Origin: Pseudoalteromonas sp. UG3-2
GTDB taxonomy: Bacteria > Pseudomonadota > Gammaproteobacteria > Enterobacterales > Alteromonadaceae
Length of the DNA stretch: 64,000 nucleotides
Direction: 5' to 3'
Assembly (NCBI RefSeq): GCF_037120705.1
Contig: NZ_JAWLJU010000002.1
Location: 2,170,001-2,234,000, forward strand
In this document: in pieces, positions 21,134 through 28,970 of the stretch
How the letters are laid out: every line of letters starts with the position of its first letter
Position numbering within the stretch: position 1 is the first letter of the stretch
Position numbers and translations under genes: made by a program
The notes under the pieces: model-generated
What the model was told of the DNA's origin: nothing
Databases searched by the model: none
Seen by the model: the letters and a program-made list of their open reading frames with translations, nothing else

Positions 21134-23968
21134 ATGAAGCAGACACTCAAACGCTGTGCCGTGGGGTTGGCGGTCAGTTCCGCCCTGACCCTTCCCAGCT
21201 ATGCCAACGAAGAAGAGCAACAAGAACAACAAGCCGAAGAGCAAGTCGAAACGATTGAAGTACGAGGGGTACGCTCCAGTATTAAAGAGTCTTTATTTTT
21301 AAAGAAGAATGCCGTTGGTGTGATGGACGCCATCGTTGCTGAAGACATCGGCAAGTTCCCCGATCAGAACCTTGCAGAAGCACTGCAGCGCATGACAGGC
21401 ATTGCTATTACCCGCAATGCCGGGGAAGGCCAAAATGTCACCGTACGCGGTTTAGGGGGCGACTTTAATGTCACCACCATCAATGGTCGTCGAATGGCCT
21501 CGGAGCACAGCAGCCGGGACTTTAATTTTGACTTGATCGCACCGGAAATGGTTCAGGCGCTCGAGGTATATAAGTCACCCCAAGCCAAAACCCAAGAAGG
21601 CGGTATTGGCTCCGTGATCAATATAAAAACTCGCCGACCGCTGGATATGGATGGCTTTACCCTAGCAGGGAGCGCCAAAGCAATTTATGAAGAGCGCACC
21701 GGCGATACCAATCCGCAAGCGTCGTTTTTGATCAGCGATACCTTTTTTGACGATACCTTTGGTGCCTTATTTACAGCCGTTTATTCAGAGCGCACACAAC
21801 GAGAAGATGCCTATGAAGGGCAAGGGTTTTATGATCCCGAAGAAAATACCGATGTTCGCGTTCCGGTTGACAGTAACCGTAATGGTGAACTGGACGAAGG
21901 AGAAGAAGTTCACCCGTCGATGATCCCAGGGTATGTTCGCTACTCAAACTGGCAAGACGAACGCGAGCGCATTGGTGCCAGCTTAGCGCTGCAATGGCGA
22001 CCCACTGACGACATCGATGTGACCTTTGATAGCCTTTATTCCAGCTATAAAACCGACGGCGAAAAATATCAAATTTCTTTTGTCACCTATGATGAACCTT
22101 GGACGCCTGGTATCCCTGCTGTTGGCGAGCTCAAATTCAATGACGAGGGTAATGTCAATTATGTCGAGCTAGTTGATGGTGCCATGGCCGAGTTACTTAA
22201 TGTTTCTGAGCCGCGTAATACCGATACTTGGCAAGCTGGGGTAAACTTCAAGTGGTACGCAAATTCTGATTTAACCGTAGAGCTGGACTTGTCTAAATCT
22301 CGCGCTGAGCGCGTTAATGACGGTGATAACCGCTACATTGTTGCGCGTGGCTTTGTCGATACCATCACCATCGACCAAACCAGTGATAACTTACTTCCAG
22401 ACGTCACTATGTCGCCGGCACTCAATGCCGATCAACCGTTTGGCGCGCATTACAGTTACAACTACGGAACTGAGATCATCAGTGATGTTGAAGAGCTCAA
22501 ACTGGTGGGAAATTACCTTCCCGAGTGGGAAATGGTCAAGGACATTCAGTTTGGCTTTCACTATGGCAAACAAACCAAAGCGCGTGATGTCAGTAAGTCG
22601 CAAAACCCTTCCATGTTTAGTAACGGCGGTGCCTATTTTAAAAATTCAGACTACGCCAGCTTTGATGACTCCAGCGTTGAAACCCTAGGGGGACTCGAGC
22701 TGTTTCGCCTGCCAGCCGATGTTTTGGTACCGGCCAACTTCGACAACTTCTTAGAAGGAGAACCTGGGCAACACCCGGCCCCCTGGGCAAGCTTTGATTA
22801 TGATAAGCTCTATGCGTTTTATCAGTCCATTAACGGCCAAGCTGCCGACGATAAAATTCGTGCCTCTAGAACACCTCAAGACTCTTATGAACTCTCAGAA
22901 GCCACCTTTGCTCTATACCTTGAAACCAACTTAGTGGGTGAGCTGGCGCAACTGCCTTATAACCTCAATTTAGGTATCAGAGCGATTAAGACTGAGATCA
23001 CCTCAGATGGTTATGTGTTCGACTACCCAAACTTAGTGTATAAGGTCGAAGAGGATGAGAATGGCGACATTCTGTATCAACTCGACGGTGACATGGCAGA
23101 CTATTACTCTAACTCTTACCTTGAAGATGACTACACCGATGTCTTGCCAAGTATGAATTTCAAGCTCGATATTACCGACAGCTTGTTGTTTAGAACCAGT
23201 GCAGCTAAGGTCATCACTCGCCCGAATATTGGTTTTCTAACCCCATACAGCTACGTGAGCTTCAACAACTTTGAGCTTTACCTAGCCAACCCTGGTATTA
23301 AGCCATTGCGTGCCAACCAAGTTGACTTTGCGCTGGAGTGGTACTTCTCAGATTATGGCGCCCTGACCTTTGCGACCTATTTTAAAGACATTAAATCGGT
23401 TATTGCCGAGGGGCGTGTTGGCACCATTAATGTTGGCACCTTTTTAAAAGACGGTGAAGCAGTAGAAGGCCCAGAGTTTACGCAAATATCGCCACGCTCA
23501 GAAGCGGGCGCGGAAGTAAAAGGCTTTGAAATCGCTTATCAACAATCCTTTGAGAACTTACTGCCTGCGCCTTTTGATGGCCTTGGTGTGCAAGCAAACT
23601 ATACCTTTACCGACAGCAATTATGATGACCCAGAAAAAGATCAGCTGCCATTCGCAGGCATGTCTGAACACTCTTACAATGCGGTGATCTATTATGAGAA
23701 AAATGATTATCAAGCGCGTATTGCCTACAACTGGCGAGATGATTACTTGATGTATCCAGATGCTTGGGGTGGTCCACAGTGGGCAGCCGATTACGGACAG
23801 TTCGACTTTAGCGCCAGCTATAATGTTACTGATAAAACACGAATCGACCTCAATGTCACCAACCTAACTAACGAACGTCAGTGGTCATACATTAAAGTGC
23901 CTGAGCAAGTCAGTAGCTTAAGCCGCTATGGCCGTACCGTCAGTTTAGGTATTAACACCTCGTTTTAA
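21134..23968 (+). CDS. TonB-dependent receptor, probable GalNAc-glycan importer
   Basis: A 944-residue outer-membrane receptor of the large carbohydrate-type TonB subfamily. It has a signal peptide (cleavage near SYA-NE), a glutamate/glutamine-rich spacer, TonB box ETIEVRG, plug domain (IGKFPDQNLAEALQRMTGIAI, VRGLGGDFNVTTINGR, GSVINIKTRRP; about residues 60-175) and a 22-strand-type barrel ending in the usual terminal aromatic (SLGINTSF). Position after the GH109 gene and within the aga locus implies uptake of a GalNAc-containing oligosaccharide or glycopeptide. The ligand is inference; no SusD-like partner is present. AGGA lies upstream of ATG 21134. Confidence 0.88.
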   Translation: MKQTLKRCAVGLAVSSALTLPSYANEEEQQEQQAEEQVETIEVRGVRSSIKESLFLKKNAVGVMDAIVAEDIGKFPDQNLAEALQRMTGIAITRNAGEGQNVTVRGLGGDFNVTTINGRRMASEHSSRDFNFDLIAPEMVQALEVYKSPQAKTQEGGIGSVINIKTRRPLDMDGFTLAGSAKAIYEERTGDTNPQASFLISDTFFDDTFGALFTAVYSERTQREDAYEGQGFYDPEENTDVRVPVDSNRNGELDEGEEVHPSMIPGYVRYSNWQDERERIGASLALQWRPTDDIDVTFDSLYSSYKTDGEKYQISFVTYDEPWTPGIPAVGELKFNDEGNVNYVELVDGAMAELLNVSEPRNTDTWQAGVNFKWYANSDLTVELDLSKSRAERVNDGDNRYIVARGFVDTITIDQTSDNLLPDVTMSPALNADQPFGAHYSYNYGTEIISDVEELKLVGNYLPEWEMVKDIQFGFHYGKQTKARDVSKSQNPSMFSNGGAYFKNSDYASFDDSSVETLGGLELFRLPADVLVPANFDNFLEGEPGQHPAPWASFDYDKLYAFYQSINGQAADDKIRASRTPQDSYELSEATFALYLETNLVGELAQLPYNLNLGIRAIKTEITSDGYVFDYPNLVYKVEEDENGDILYQLDGDMADYYSNSYLEDDYTDVLPSMNFKLDITDSLLFRTSAAKVITRPNIGFLTPYSYVSFNNFELYLANPGIKPLRANQVDFALEWYFSDYGALTFATYFKDIKSVIAEGRVGTINVGTFLKDGEAVEGPEFTQISPRSEAGAEVKGFEIAYQQSFENLLPAPFDGLGVQANYTFTDSNYDDPEKDQLPFAGMSEHSYNAVIYYEKNDYQARIAYNWRDDYLMYPDAWGGPQWAADYGQFDFSASYNVTDKTRIDLNVTNLTNERQWSYIKVPEQVSSLSRYGRTVSLGINTSF

Positions 23969-23983
23969 TCGTCATCAACAGCG

Positions 23984-24001
23984 ATGGGGCTTCGGCCCCA
24001 T
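23984..24001 (+). terminator. UUCG-capped hairpin after TonB receptor gene
   Basis: ATGGGGC-TTCG-GCCCCAT forms a 7-bp stem closed by the very stable UUCG tetraloop, followed by only TTT. It sits between the receptor and DUF3472 genes and overlaps the latter's ribosome-site area, so it may act as a partial terminator or 3'-end stabiliser. Confidence 0.55.
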
Positions 24002-24014
24002 TTAAGGAAAACCA

Positions 24015-25319
24015 ATGAAGCGCATACTTATAACGCCATTGTTGCTCTGTACCTCACTGTGGGTCTGCGCCCAAGAGTATTTCATTAGCAGTTATGGTAA
24101 TGCTTGGGTCGACGAGGACATTAGCGCCACCAAGCAATATATAACGGCCTCAGGGATCCGCGAATGGCAGGATAAGCAACTTACATTTAATCACTACTTT
24201 TATGCTAACAGCACCGGTCGCTACACCCTAAAACTCCACTTGCAGCGCCCCATATCACCTAGTACCTTGCTAATCAGCCACAATCATAGTCAAACCAGTG
24301 TCGAAATTAAGCGTAATAGCCCCGAAGTTATCACCGTTGGTGAGTTTGAGGTTGCCCAACTCGGGTACCAAACAATCGCCGTGCAGGGTAAAGCCTTAGC
24401 CAATGGTCGCCATAATCAGTTTCCCGCCATCAAGGGGATAAGTGTCAGTGGTGCAGCGCTGGCAAGCGCCCCCCATTATGTCAAAGAAGACGTTTACTGG
24501 GGCCGCCGTGGCCCGTCTGTGCATCTCAATTATCAGCTACCCGATAAAAAAGACTACAATTGGTTCTACAACGAAGTGACCGTGCCTACCGGCTATGATC
24601 CCGAGGGCTCTTACTTTATGGCCAATGGCTTCGGCGAAGGCTATTTTGGTATTCAGGTTAACTCAGCCACCGAACGACGCGTGTTATTCTCGGTGTGGAG
24701 CCCTTACCAAACTGATGATCCCAGTACCATACCCGAGCACTTAAAAATCAAACTACTTGATAAAGGGCCTGAGGTGTATGTCGGCGAGTTTGGCAATGAG
24801 GGTTCTGGGGGACAAAGCTACTTACGTTACCAGTGGCAAACGGATACTACCTATCGCTTTTTAGTCAATATAGAGCCCAGTGCTGAACACCCTGGCCATA
24901 CTGACTATCGAGGGTACTTTTATACCCCTGAAACAGGTCAGTGGCGACTTATTGCTGCGTTTAGCCGCCCAGAGACCACCACTTATGTTGCCAGGCCCCA
25001 TAGCTTTTTAGAAAACTTTTTACCTCAAGCGGGTCAATTGCAGCGCAAGGCGTTTTACCACCGCCAGTTTTTGCGTGACACCCAAGGTAATTGGGTTGAA
25101 CTGAACCAAGCTAAATTTACTTATGATGCCACGGCTAAAAAGCAATCACGCCTCGACTACCAAGGGGGAACAACACAATCGCGTTTCTACCTTAGAAACA
25201 CCGGTTTTTTCACCGGCCCCACTCCCTACCTTAAGACATTTACGCGCCCCTTAAGCAACACCCCACCGGCGATCCCATGGCAATCTTTACGTAGCCTCTC
25301 TACTAAAGCAGCGCAATAG
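24015..25319 (+). CDS. secreted DUF3472/DUF5077 protein
   Basis: A 434-residue exported protein with a short signal peptide ending CAQ. The N-terminal part (about residues 25-140) fits the DUF5077 beta-sandwich, and the C-terminal part from about 155 (VYWGRRGPSVHLNYQLP, YFMANGFGEGYFGIQVNS, LFSVWSPYQTDDP, NIEPSAEHPGHTDYRGYF) is DUF3472. Such proteins are carbohydrate-associated, probably glycan-binding, in marine bacteria and Bacteroidetes, but no reaction is established. It is the last gene of the GH109-TBDR arm, 46 bases after the receptor, so a role in capturing the GalNAc substrate is likely. Confidence 0.82.
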   Translation: MKRILITPLLLCTSLWVCAQEYFISSYGNAWVDEDISATKQYITASGIREWQDKQLTFNHYFYANSTGRYTLKLHLQRPISPSTLLISHNHSQTSVEIKRNSPEVITVGEFEVAQLGYQTIAVQGKALANGRHNQFPAIKGISVSGAALASAPHYVKEDVYWGRRGPSVHLNYQLPDKKDYNWFYNEVTVPTGYDPEGSYFMANGFGEGYFGIQVNSATERRVLFSVWSPYQTDDPSTIPEHLKIKLLDKGPEVYVGEFGNEGSGGQSYLRYQWQTDTTYRFLVNIEPSAEHPGHTDYRGYFYTPETGQWRLIAAFSRPETTTYVARPHSFLENFLPQAGQLQRKAFYHRQFLRDTQGNWVELNQAKFTYDATAKKQSRLDYQGGTTQSRFYLRNTGFFTGPTPYLKTFTRPLSNTPPAIPWQSLRSLSTKAAQ

Positions 25320-25450
25320 CCACCCATTTGTCACTAGGCCCACCTAGGGTTTAGTGACATTAAATCTAAATTTACACAACAATATAAAAACCCAAAACAC
25401 ACATCAAACTCAAAATATAAAAATGCAGCGGACTCAAATAGATAGATCTA

Positions 25451-25513
25451 AATAAGAATTATTTTCAAAAACATGGTTGACAGCCAGCAAGATCTAACTG
25501 ATAATCAATCTCA
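25451..25513 (+). promoter_or_regulatory. Fur-regulated sigma-70 promoter, sRNA copy 1
   Basis: TTGACA (25477-25482), 17-base spacer, GATAAT (25500-25505). A Fur-box-like palindrome TGATAATCAATCTCA (25499-25513; 13 of 15 against TGATAATnATTATCA) covers the -10 and start, and a second, AATAAGAATTATTTTCA (25451-25467), lies just upstream of the -35. Iron-bound Fur would therefore block polymerase. Confidence 0.8.
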
Positions 25514-25738
25514 ACAAGGCAAGAGTGACGGCTTGTTTTGTTTTCTCGCTGCATTAAGACGTAGTAGTTGAGACCACTGTTTCTTGACCCGAAACATGGC
25601 TGGTAGCCATAACTACCAAGGATGTTAGGCGCACTTGCACCCCAGACGCAAACCTAACACCCCACATTTTACTTGCTACATTGCTCATATCGGTGACGGT
25701 AGATATGAAATCAAAAAGCCCTTTGCAGGGCTTTTTTT
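25512..25738 (+). ncRNA. RyhB-like iron-responsive sRNA, copy 1 of 3
   Basis: Predicted transcript of about 227 nt from the Fur-controlled promoter to an intrinsic terminator (25713-25738). By eye it folds as: 5' hairpin (AACAAG 25513-25518 with CTTGTT 25532-25537), an unpaired stretch containing TTGACCCGAAACATGG (25584-25599), hairpin 2 (TGGTAG 25601 / CTACCA 25613), hairpin 3 (TGTTAGG 25623 / CCTAACA 25653), an unpaired 30-base core (25671-25700) and the terminator. The core is identical in all three copies and carries ACATTGCTCA, the 10-base heart of the RyhB pairing region. V. cholerae RyhB is also over 200 nt. No plausible ORF. Predicted to repress iron-using protein mRNAs with Hfq when iron is scarce. 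Confidence 0.82.
25713..25738 (+). terminator. intrinsic terminator, sRNA copy 1
   Basis: AAAAGCCC-TTTGCA-GGGCTTTTTTT: A-rich 5' flank, GC stem and a run of seven T. A typical Hfq-loading 3' end. Confidence 0.93.
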
Positions 25739-25774
25739 ATGCCTGCTATTAGCCATCGCGATCACCAACATATA

Positions 25775-25836
25775 AATGAGAATTATTTTTAATTGGGTGT
25801 TGACAGCCAGTTAAATCTAACTGATAATCAATATCA
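25775..25836 (+). promoter_or_regulatory. Fur-regulated sigma-70 promoter, sRNA copy 2
   Basis: TTGACA (25800-25805), 17-base spacer, GATAAT (25823-25828). The Fur-like palindrome TGATAATCAATATCA (25822-25836) matches TGATAATnATTATCA at 14 of 15 positions, and AATGAGAATTATTTTTA (25775-25791) lies upstream of the -35. Same layout as copies 1 and 3. Confidence 0.84.
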
Positions 25837-26085
25837 ACAAAACAGGAACGTTTTGTTGTGACAGCTAATCAGTTTAAGGGATAAGGAAATACCTTTAGCG
25901 ACTTAGCAACAGTTTACTCTAGTTTGTTTCTCGACCCTGAAACACGGATCGCCAACGTTAATGGCGAATACACTTTACTTGGTTCCCCTAAGCCAAGTGG
26001 AGTTGTTGTTAAAATTTACTTGCTACATTGCTCATATCGGTGACGGTTGATATGACTTAAAAAAGCCCTTTATAGGGCTTTTTTT
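25835..26085 (+). ncRNA. RyhB-like iron-responsive sRNA, copy 2 of 3
   Basis: About 251 nt, the longest copy. Same order of elements as copy 1 with different stem sequences: a perfect 9-bp 5' hairpin (CAACAAAAC 25835-25843 / GTTTTGTTG 25850-25858), unpaired CTCGACCCTGAAACACGG (near 25930-25947), hairpin 2 (TCGCCA 25949 / TGGCGA 25962), hairpin 3 (ACTTGG 25977 / CCAAGT 25993), the identical 30-base core with ACATTGCTCA (26018-26047) and the terminator. Conserved structure with changed sequence argues for a functional RNA rather than passive duplication. Confidence 0.82.
26059..26085 (+). terminator. intrinsic terminator, sRNA copy 2
   Basis: AAAAAAGCCC-TTTATA-GGGCTTTTTTT; same stem as copy 1 with a different loop. 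Confidence 0.93.
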
Positions 26086-26122
26086 ATGTCTGCAGATCTG
26101 AACTACTTAGGCACATTAATGT

Positions 26123-26183
26123 AATGAGAATTATTATCAAAAACTATTGACACCAGCACTAATCTAATTGATAATCACTCTCA
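26123..26183 (+). promoter_or_regulatory. Fur-regulated sigma-70 promoter, sRNA copy 3
   Basis: TTGACA (26147-26152), 17-base spacer, GATAAT (26170-26175). The upstream palindrome TGAGAATTATTATCA (26125-26139) is 14 of 15 to the Fur consensus; the one over the -10 is TGATAATCACTCTCA (26169-26183). Confidence 0.83.
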
Positions 26184-26382
26184 ACAAAGGCAAGGCGATA
26201 TTGCTCTTTTTGTTTAACAGATTCGACCCTGAATCGTGCTGCTCACGTAAACAGCTTTGTTGCTGGTGATATGCTACAACGCCCCTTGATGTGTATCACT
26301 GGCAACCACTTTTTTACTTGCTACATTGCTCATATCGGTGACGGTAGATATGAATCAAAAAGCCCTATTTAGGGCTTTTTTT
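26182..26382 (+). ncRNA. RyhB-like iron-responsive sRNA, copy 3 of 3
   Basis: About 201 nt, the shortest copy. 5' hairpin AACAAA (26183) / TTTGTT (26209) with inner GCAA / TTGC, unpaired TTCGACCCTGAATCGTGC (26222-26239), a weak hairpin 2 (CAGC 26252 / GCTG 26262), hairpin 3 (GTGATA 26266 / TATCAC 26294), the identical 30-base core (26316-26345) and terminator. The second motif has drifted most in this copy (GAATCGTGC against GAAACATGG). Confidence 0.8.
26357..26382 (+). terminator. intrinsic terminator, sRNA copy 3
   Basis: AAAAGCCCTATTTAGGGCTTTTTTT: same GC stem, T-run of seven. Confidence 0.93.
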
Positions 26383-26457
26383 ATTGCTGTAATCTGATGT
26401 AATAGCCACGATTACTATGTCCCCTTAAAATAGTGTTTTCAGCAAATCTGCAGTCAG

Positions 26458-27861
26458 ATGAACGCACCGCGATATCGTTATAATTTGCTCTTAAGTTTGT
26501 TATTACTGGTCGGCTTTATTATTACCAGCTGGGTTAGTATCGAGCATACTAAGCAATCACTATACAGTGGTATTCAAGATGACGCCCTGCCTCTCACCAG
26601 TCACCTCATCGATATCGATATTCAAAAACGCCTGCAAGCACCGATCATCGCCGCCAAACAAATGGCGCATAATACCTTTGTCAAACGCTGGCTGGCCTCA
26701 GACACACGCAGTGAATCCGCCTTATTCGATTTCCTAGAATCTGTAAGGCAGCTCCATAATGCTAAAACCTGTTTTATGGTCGATGATGACTCGCTTACCT
26801 ACTATCACTACAACGGCAATAAGCAAACGCTGGATCTACGCGATAAGCAAAACGACTGGTACCGTGTCAGCACTCAAGGAAGCCAAGACTACAACCTGAA
26901 TGTCGACATAGACCCGCGGGATAATAACCAAGCAATTGTGTATGTGAATCATAAAATAATGCATCAAGGTGAAGTCAAGGGCATTATCGGTGTAGGTGTG
27001 TTACTTACTGACTTACAAATACTGATCGAGCAATATCAACAAACCTACGCCAGAAAGGTGTATTTTATTGATCACCATGGTCGCTTACTATTTTATGACA
27101 ATGCCATTGGTGACAATATCCAAAGCCGTTTCCCCAACCAAGCTGAGCAAATACTAACGCAGCCAATTTATAAATTTCATCAAGAAGATGAGCAGCAAAC
27201 CACTTTTGTACATAGTAGTTACCTCAGTGATTTGGGTTGGCGTTTAGTGGTAGAACAGCGTTTAGAAAAAGCGCACGCTTTTGAAAGTATTTTCACCACA
27301 AAGTTATGGGTCGGTAGTTTAGTAACCTTATGTATTCTCGGTATTGCACAACTGACATTCAATCATTACCAAAAGCGGCTAGAAAAAATGGCTAAGTGCG
27401 ACAAGCTGACTGAAGCCTATAACCGCCAAGCATTTGAGCCTTTTTTACAAGCACATCTTGCCAAGGCCCGTACCCAAGCACTGCCAGTGACCATGTTAAT
27501 GATGGATATCGACCATTTCAAACAGGTGAATGATCAACATGGTCATGTGGTTGGCGATAGAGTATTAAAGTGCTTTGCCGATGTCTGCAAACAGCAGGTT
27601 GGTGATGAGGGTAAAGTCTGTCGTTGGGGCGGTGAAGAGTTTATGGTGCTACTGCCTAAAACCAACCTTGAGCAAGGAGCCAAGATCGCTGATAAAATAC
27701 ACCAGGCGTTAGCTCAGGCCCCATGCGAGGTCAAAGTCACGGTGAGTATAGGCGTAGCACAATATCATATTGATGAGTCTCAAGATGGCTTTATAAAGCG
27801 CGCCGATGCGGCGCTATATAAAGCCAAGCAAGGTAGAAACCAAACCAAGCTCGCGGCTTAA
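26458..27861 (+). CDS. membrane diguanylate cyclase with Cache-type sensor
   Basis: A 467-residue inner-membrane protein: an N-terminal membrane helix (about residues 8-28), a periplasmic domain of about 250 residues with Cache-like features (DWYRVSTQGSQDYNLNVDI, GVGVLLTDLQIL), a second helix (LWVGSLVTLCILGIAQLTF near 285) and a GGDEF domain with an intact site (RWGGEEFMVLLPK; metal aspartates in MMDIDHFKQVND). It should synthesise c-di-GMP in response to an unknown periplasmic ligand. The ribosome site is weak. It overlaps the convergent GTPase gene by 4 bases. Confidence 0.9.
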   Translation: MNAPRYRYNLLLSLLLLVGFIITSWVSIEHTKQSLYSGIQDDALPLTSHLIDIDIQKRLQAPIIAAKQMAHNTFVKRWLASDTRSESALFDFLESVRQLHNAKTCFMVDDDSLTYYHYNGNKQTLDLRDKQNDWYRVSTQGSQDYNLNVDIDPRDNNQAIVYVNHKIMHQGEVKGIIGVGVLLTDLQILIEQYQQTYARKVYFIDHHGRLLFYDNAIGDNIQSRFPNQAEQILTQPIYKFHQEDEQQTTFVHSSYLSDLGWRLVVEQRLEKAHAFESIFTTKLWVGSLVTLCILGIAQLTFNHYQKRLEKMAKCDKLTEAYNRQAFEPFLQAHLAKARTQALPVTMLMMDIDHFKQVNDQHGHVVGDRVLKCFADVCKQQVGDEGKVCRWGGEEFMVLLPKTNLEQGAKIADKIHQALAQAPCEVKVTVSIGVAQYHIDESQDGFIKRADAALYKAKQGRNQTKLAA

Positions 27862-28802
27862 CGACGATTTTTACGCGCTCGCGCCCGGCGCTGACGCTTC
27901 TCTTCCTCTTTCGCCGCCTTTTTCGCCTCAGCTTGCGCTCTGAGCTCGGCAACCATTTGCTCTTCACGCTCACGCATCTCTGGGGTTTCCATGGTAATTC
28001 GCCCCAATATCGCATCGCGCAATTCGTTGATCAAAATCTCCGACATCTTGTGAGTATCAACTTGATTACCACTGCGCAAACAGCCACGCTTTCGTCCCGC
28101 CATTTCAATAAAGGTCCAATCGCAATCCGGTAGTTCGTCAACCTTATAGCGTGTTCGCAGTAACTCAGGATAGGCTTTTAACAAATACTCTGCGGTATAA
28201 CTGGCCACTTCCTCGTAGTTGATGGCGGTGTCTTTTATGGCACCTGTTGCTGCTAAGCGATAGCCTGAGTTTTCGTTTTCTACTTTCGGCCAAAGCATCC
28301 CTGGGGTGTCGTAAAGCATAATGCCATCTTCTAAGCGGATCCGTTGCTGCGCTTTTGTCACGGCAGGCTCATTGCCAGTTTTTGCGACAATGCGGCCAGC
28401 CAAGTGATTGATAAGCGTCGACTTACCAACATTTGGGATGCCCATGATCATGGCTTTAAGCTGTTTGTCTTGACCCACCTTATGCGGAGCCAGCTTTTTA
28501 CATAAGGCATTAATGCGCTGAACGTCATTGCCCTTATTATGGCTCAAAGCCAGCGCCTTCACGCCACTTTCTTGCTCAAAATACGCCATCCACTGCTCAG
28601 TCATCTCAGGGTCGGCCAAGTCGGCTTTGTTCATGATTTTGATCACCGGCTTGTCACCGCGCAATTGCCCCACCATGGGGTTTTCACTGCTGTAAGGTAT
28701 GCGGGCATCTAATACCTCAATAATGACATCCACTTGCGGCATGATCTCTTTGATCTCATTGCGCGCCTTGTTCATGTGTCCCGGAAACCACTGTATCGCC
28801 AT
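27858..28802 (-). CDS. circularly permuted GTPase, YlqF/RbgA family
   Basis: A 314-residue ribosome-assembly GTPase. The G motifs occur in permuted order: NKADLAD (G4) near residue 57, then IMGIPNVGKSTLINHL (G1) near 120, then DTPGML (G3) near 168. The N-terminal WFPGHMNKA is the family signature. RbgA of Bacillus acts in late assembly of the large subunit; in gammaproteobacteria the equivalent role is assumed. The tail is extremely basic (KEEEKRQRRARARKNRR), fitting RNA contact. A single gene, convergent with the GGDEF gene. Confidence 0.9.
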   Translation of the reverse strand: MAIQWFPGHMNKARNEIKEIMPQVDVIIEVLDARIPYSSENPMVGQLRGDKPVIKIMNKADLADPEMTEQWMAYFEQESGVKALALSHNKGNDVQRINALCKKLAPHKVGQDKQLKAMIMGIPNVGKSTLINHLAGRIVAKTGNEPAVTKAQQRIRLEDGIMLYDTPGMLWPKVENENSGYRLAATGAIKDTAINYEEVASYTAEYLLKAYPELLRTRYKVDELPDCDWTFIEMAGRKRGCLRSGNQVDTHKMSEILINELRDAILGRITMETPEMREREEQMVAELRAQAEAKKAAKEEEKRQRRARARKNRR

Positions 28803-28970
28803 GTTACTTACCCATGTTAAATCTGTATTAAGCTAAAACTGCTGTTATTCAGTTATGATACCACATACCAATCTGGCTAACGTATAGCTACAGGACTCTA
28901 TGGCGAAAATGCTGTAAAGCTCCACCTTCTTGCAGGGTCGTTTTAGTCTTATATCAGCCAAAGTAAATAT

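Noticed and set aside
25320..26457. CRISPR array or riboswitch as an explanation of the three repeats
   Set aside because: Units are about 300 bp, each with its own promoter and terminator, with no short repeat-spacer pattern and no downstream gene closely joined; the Fur boxes and RyhB core explain them better.
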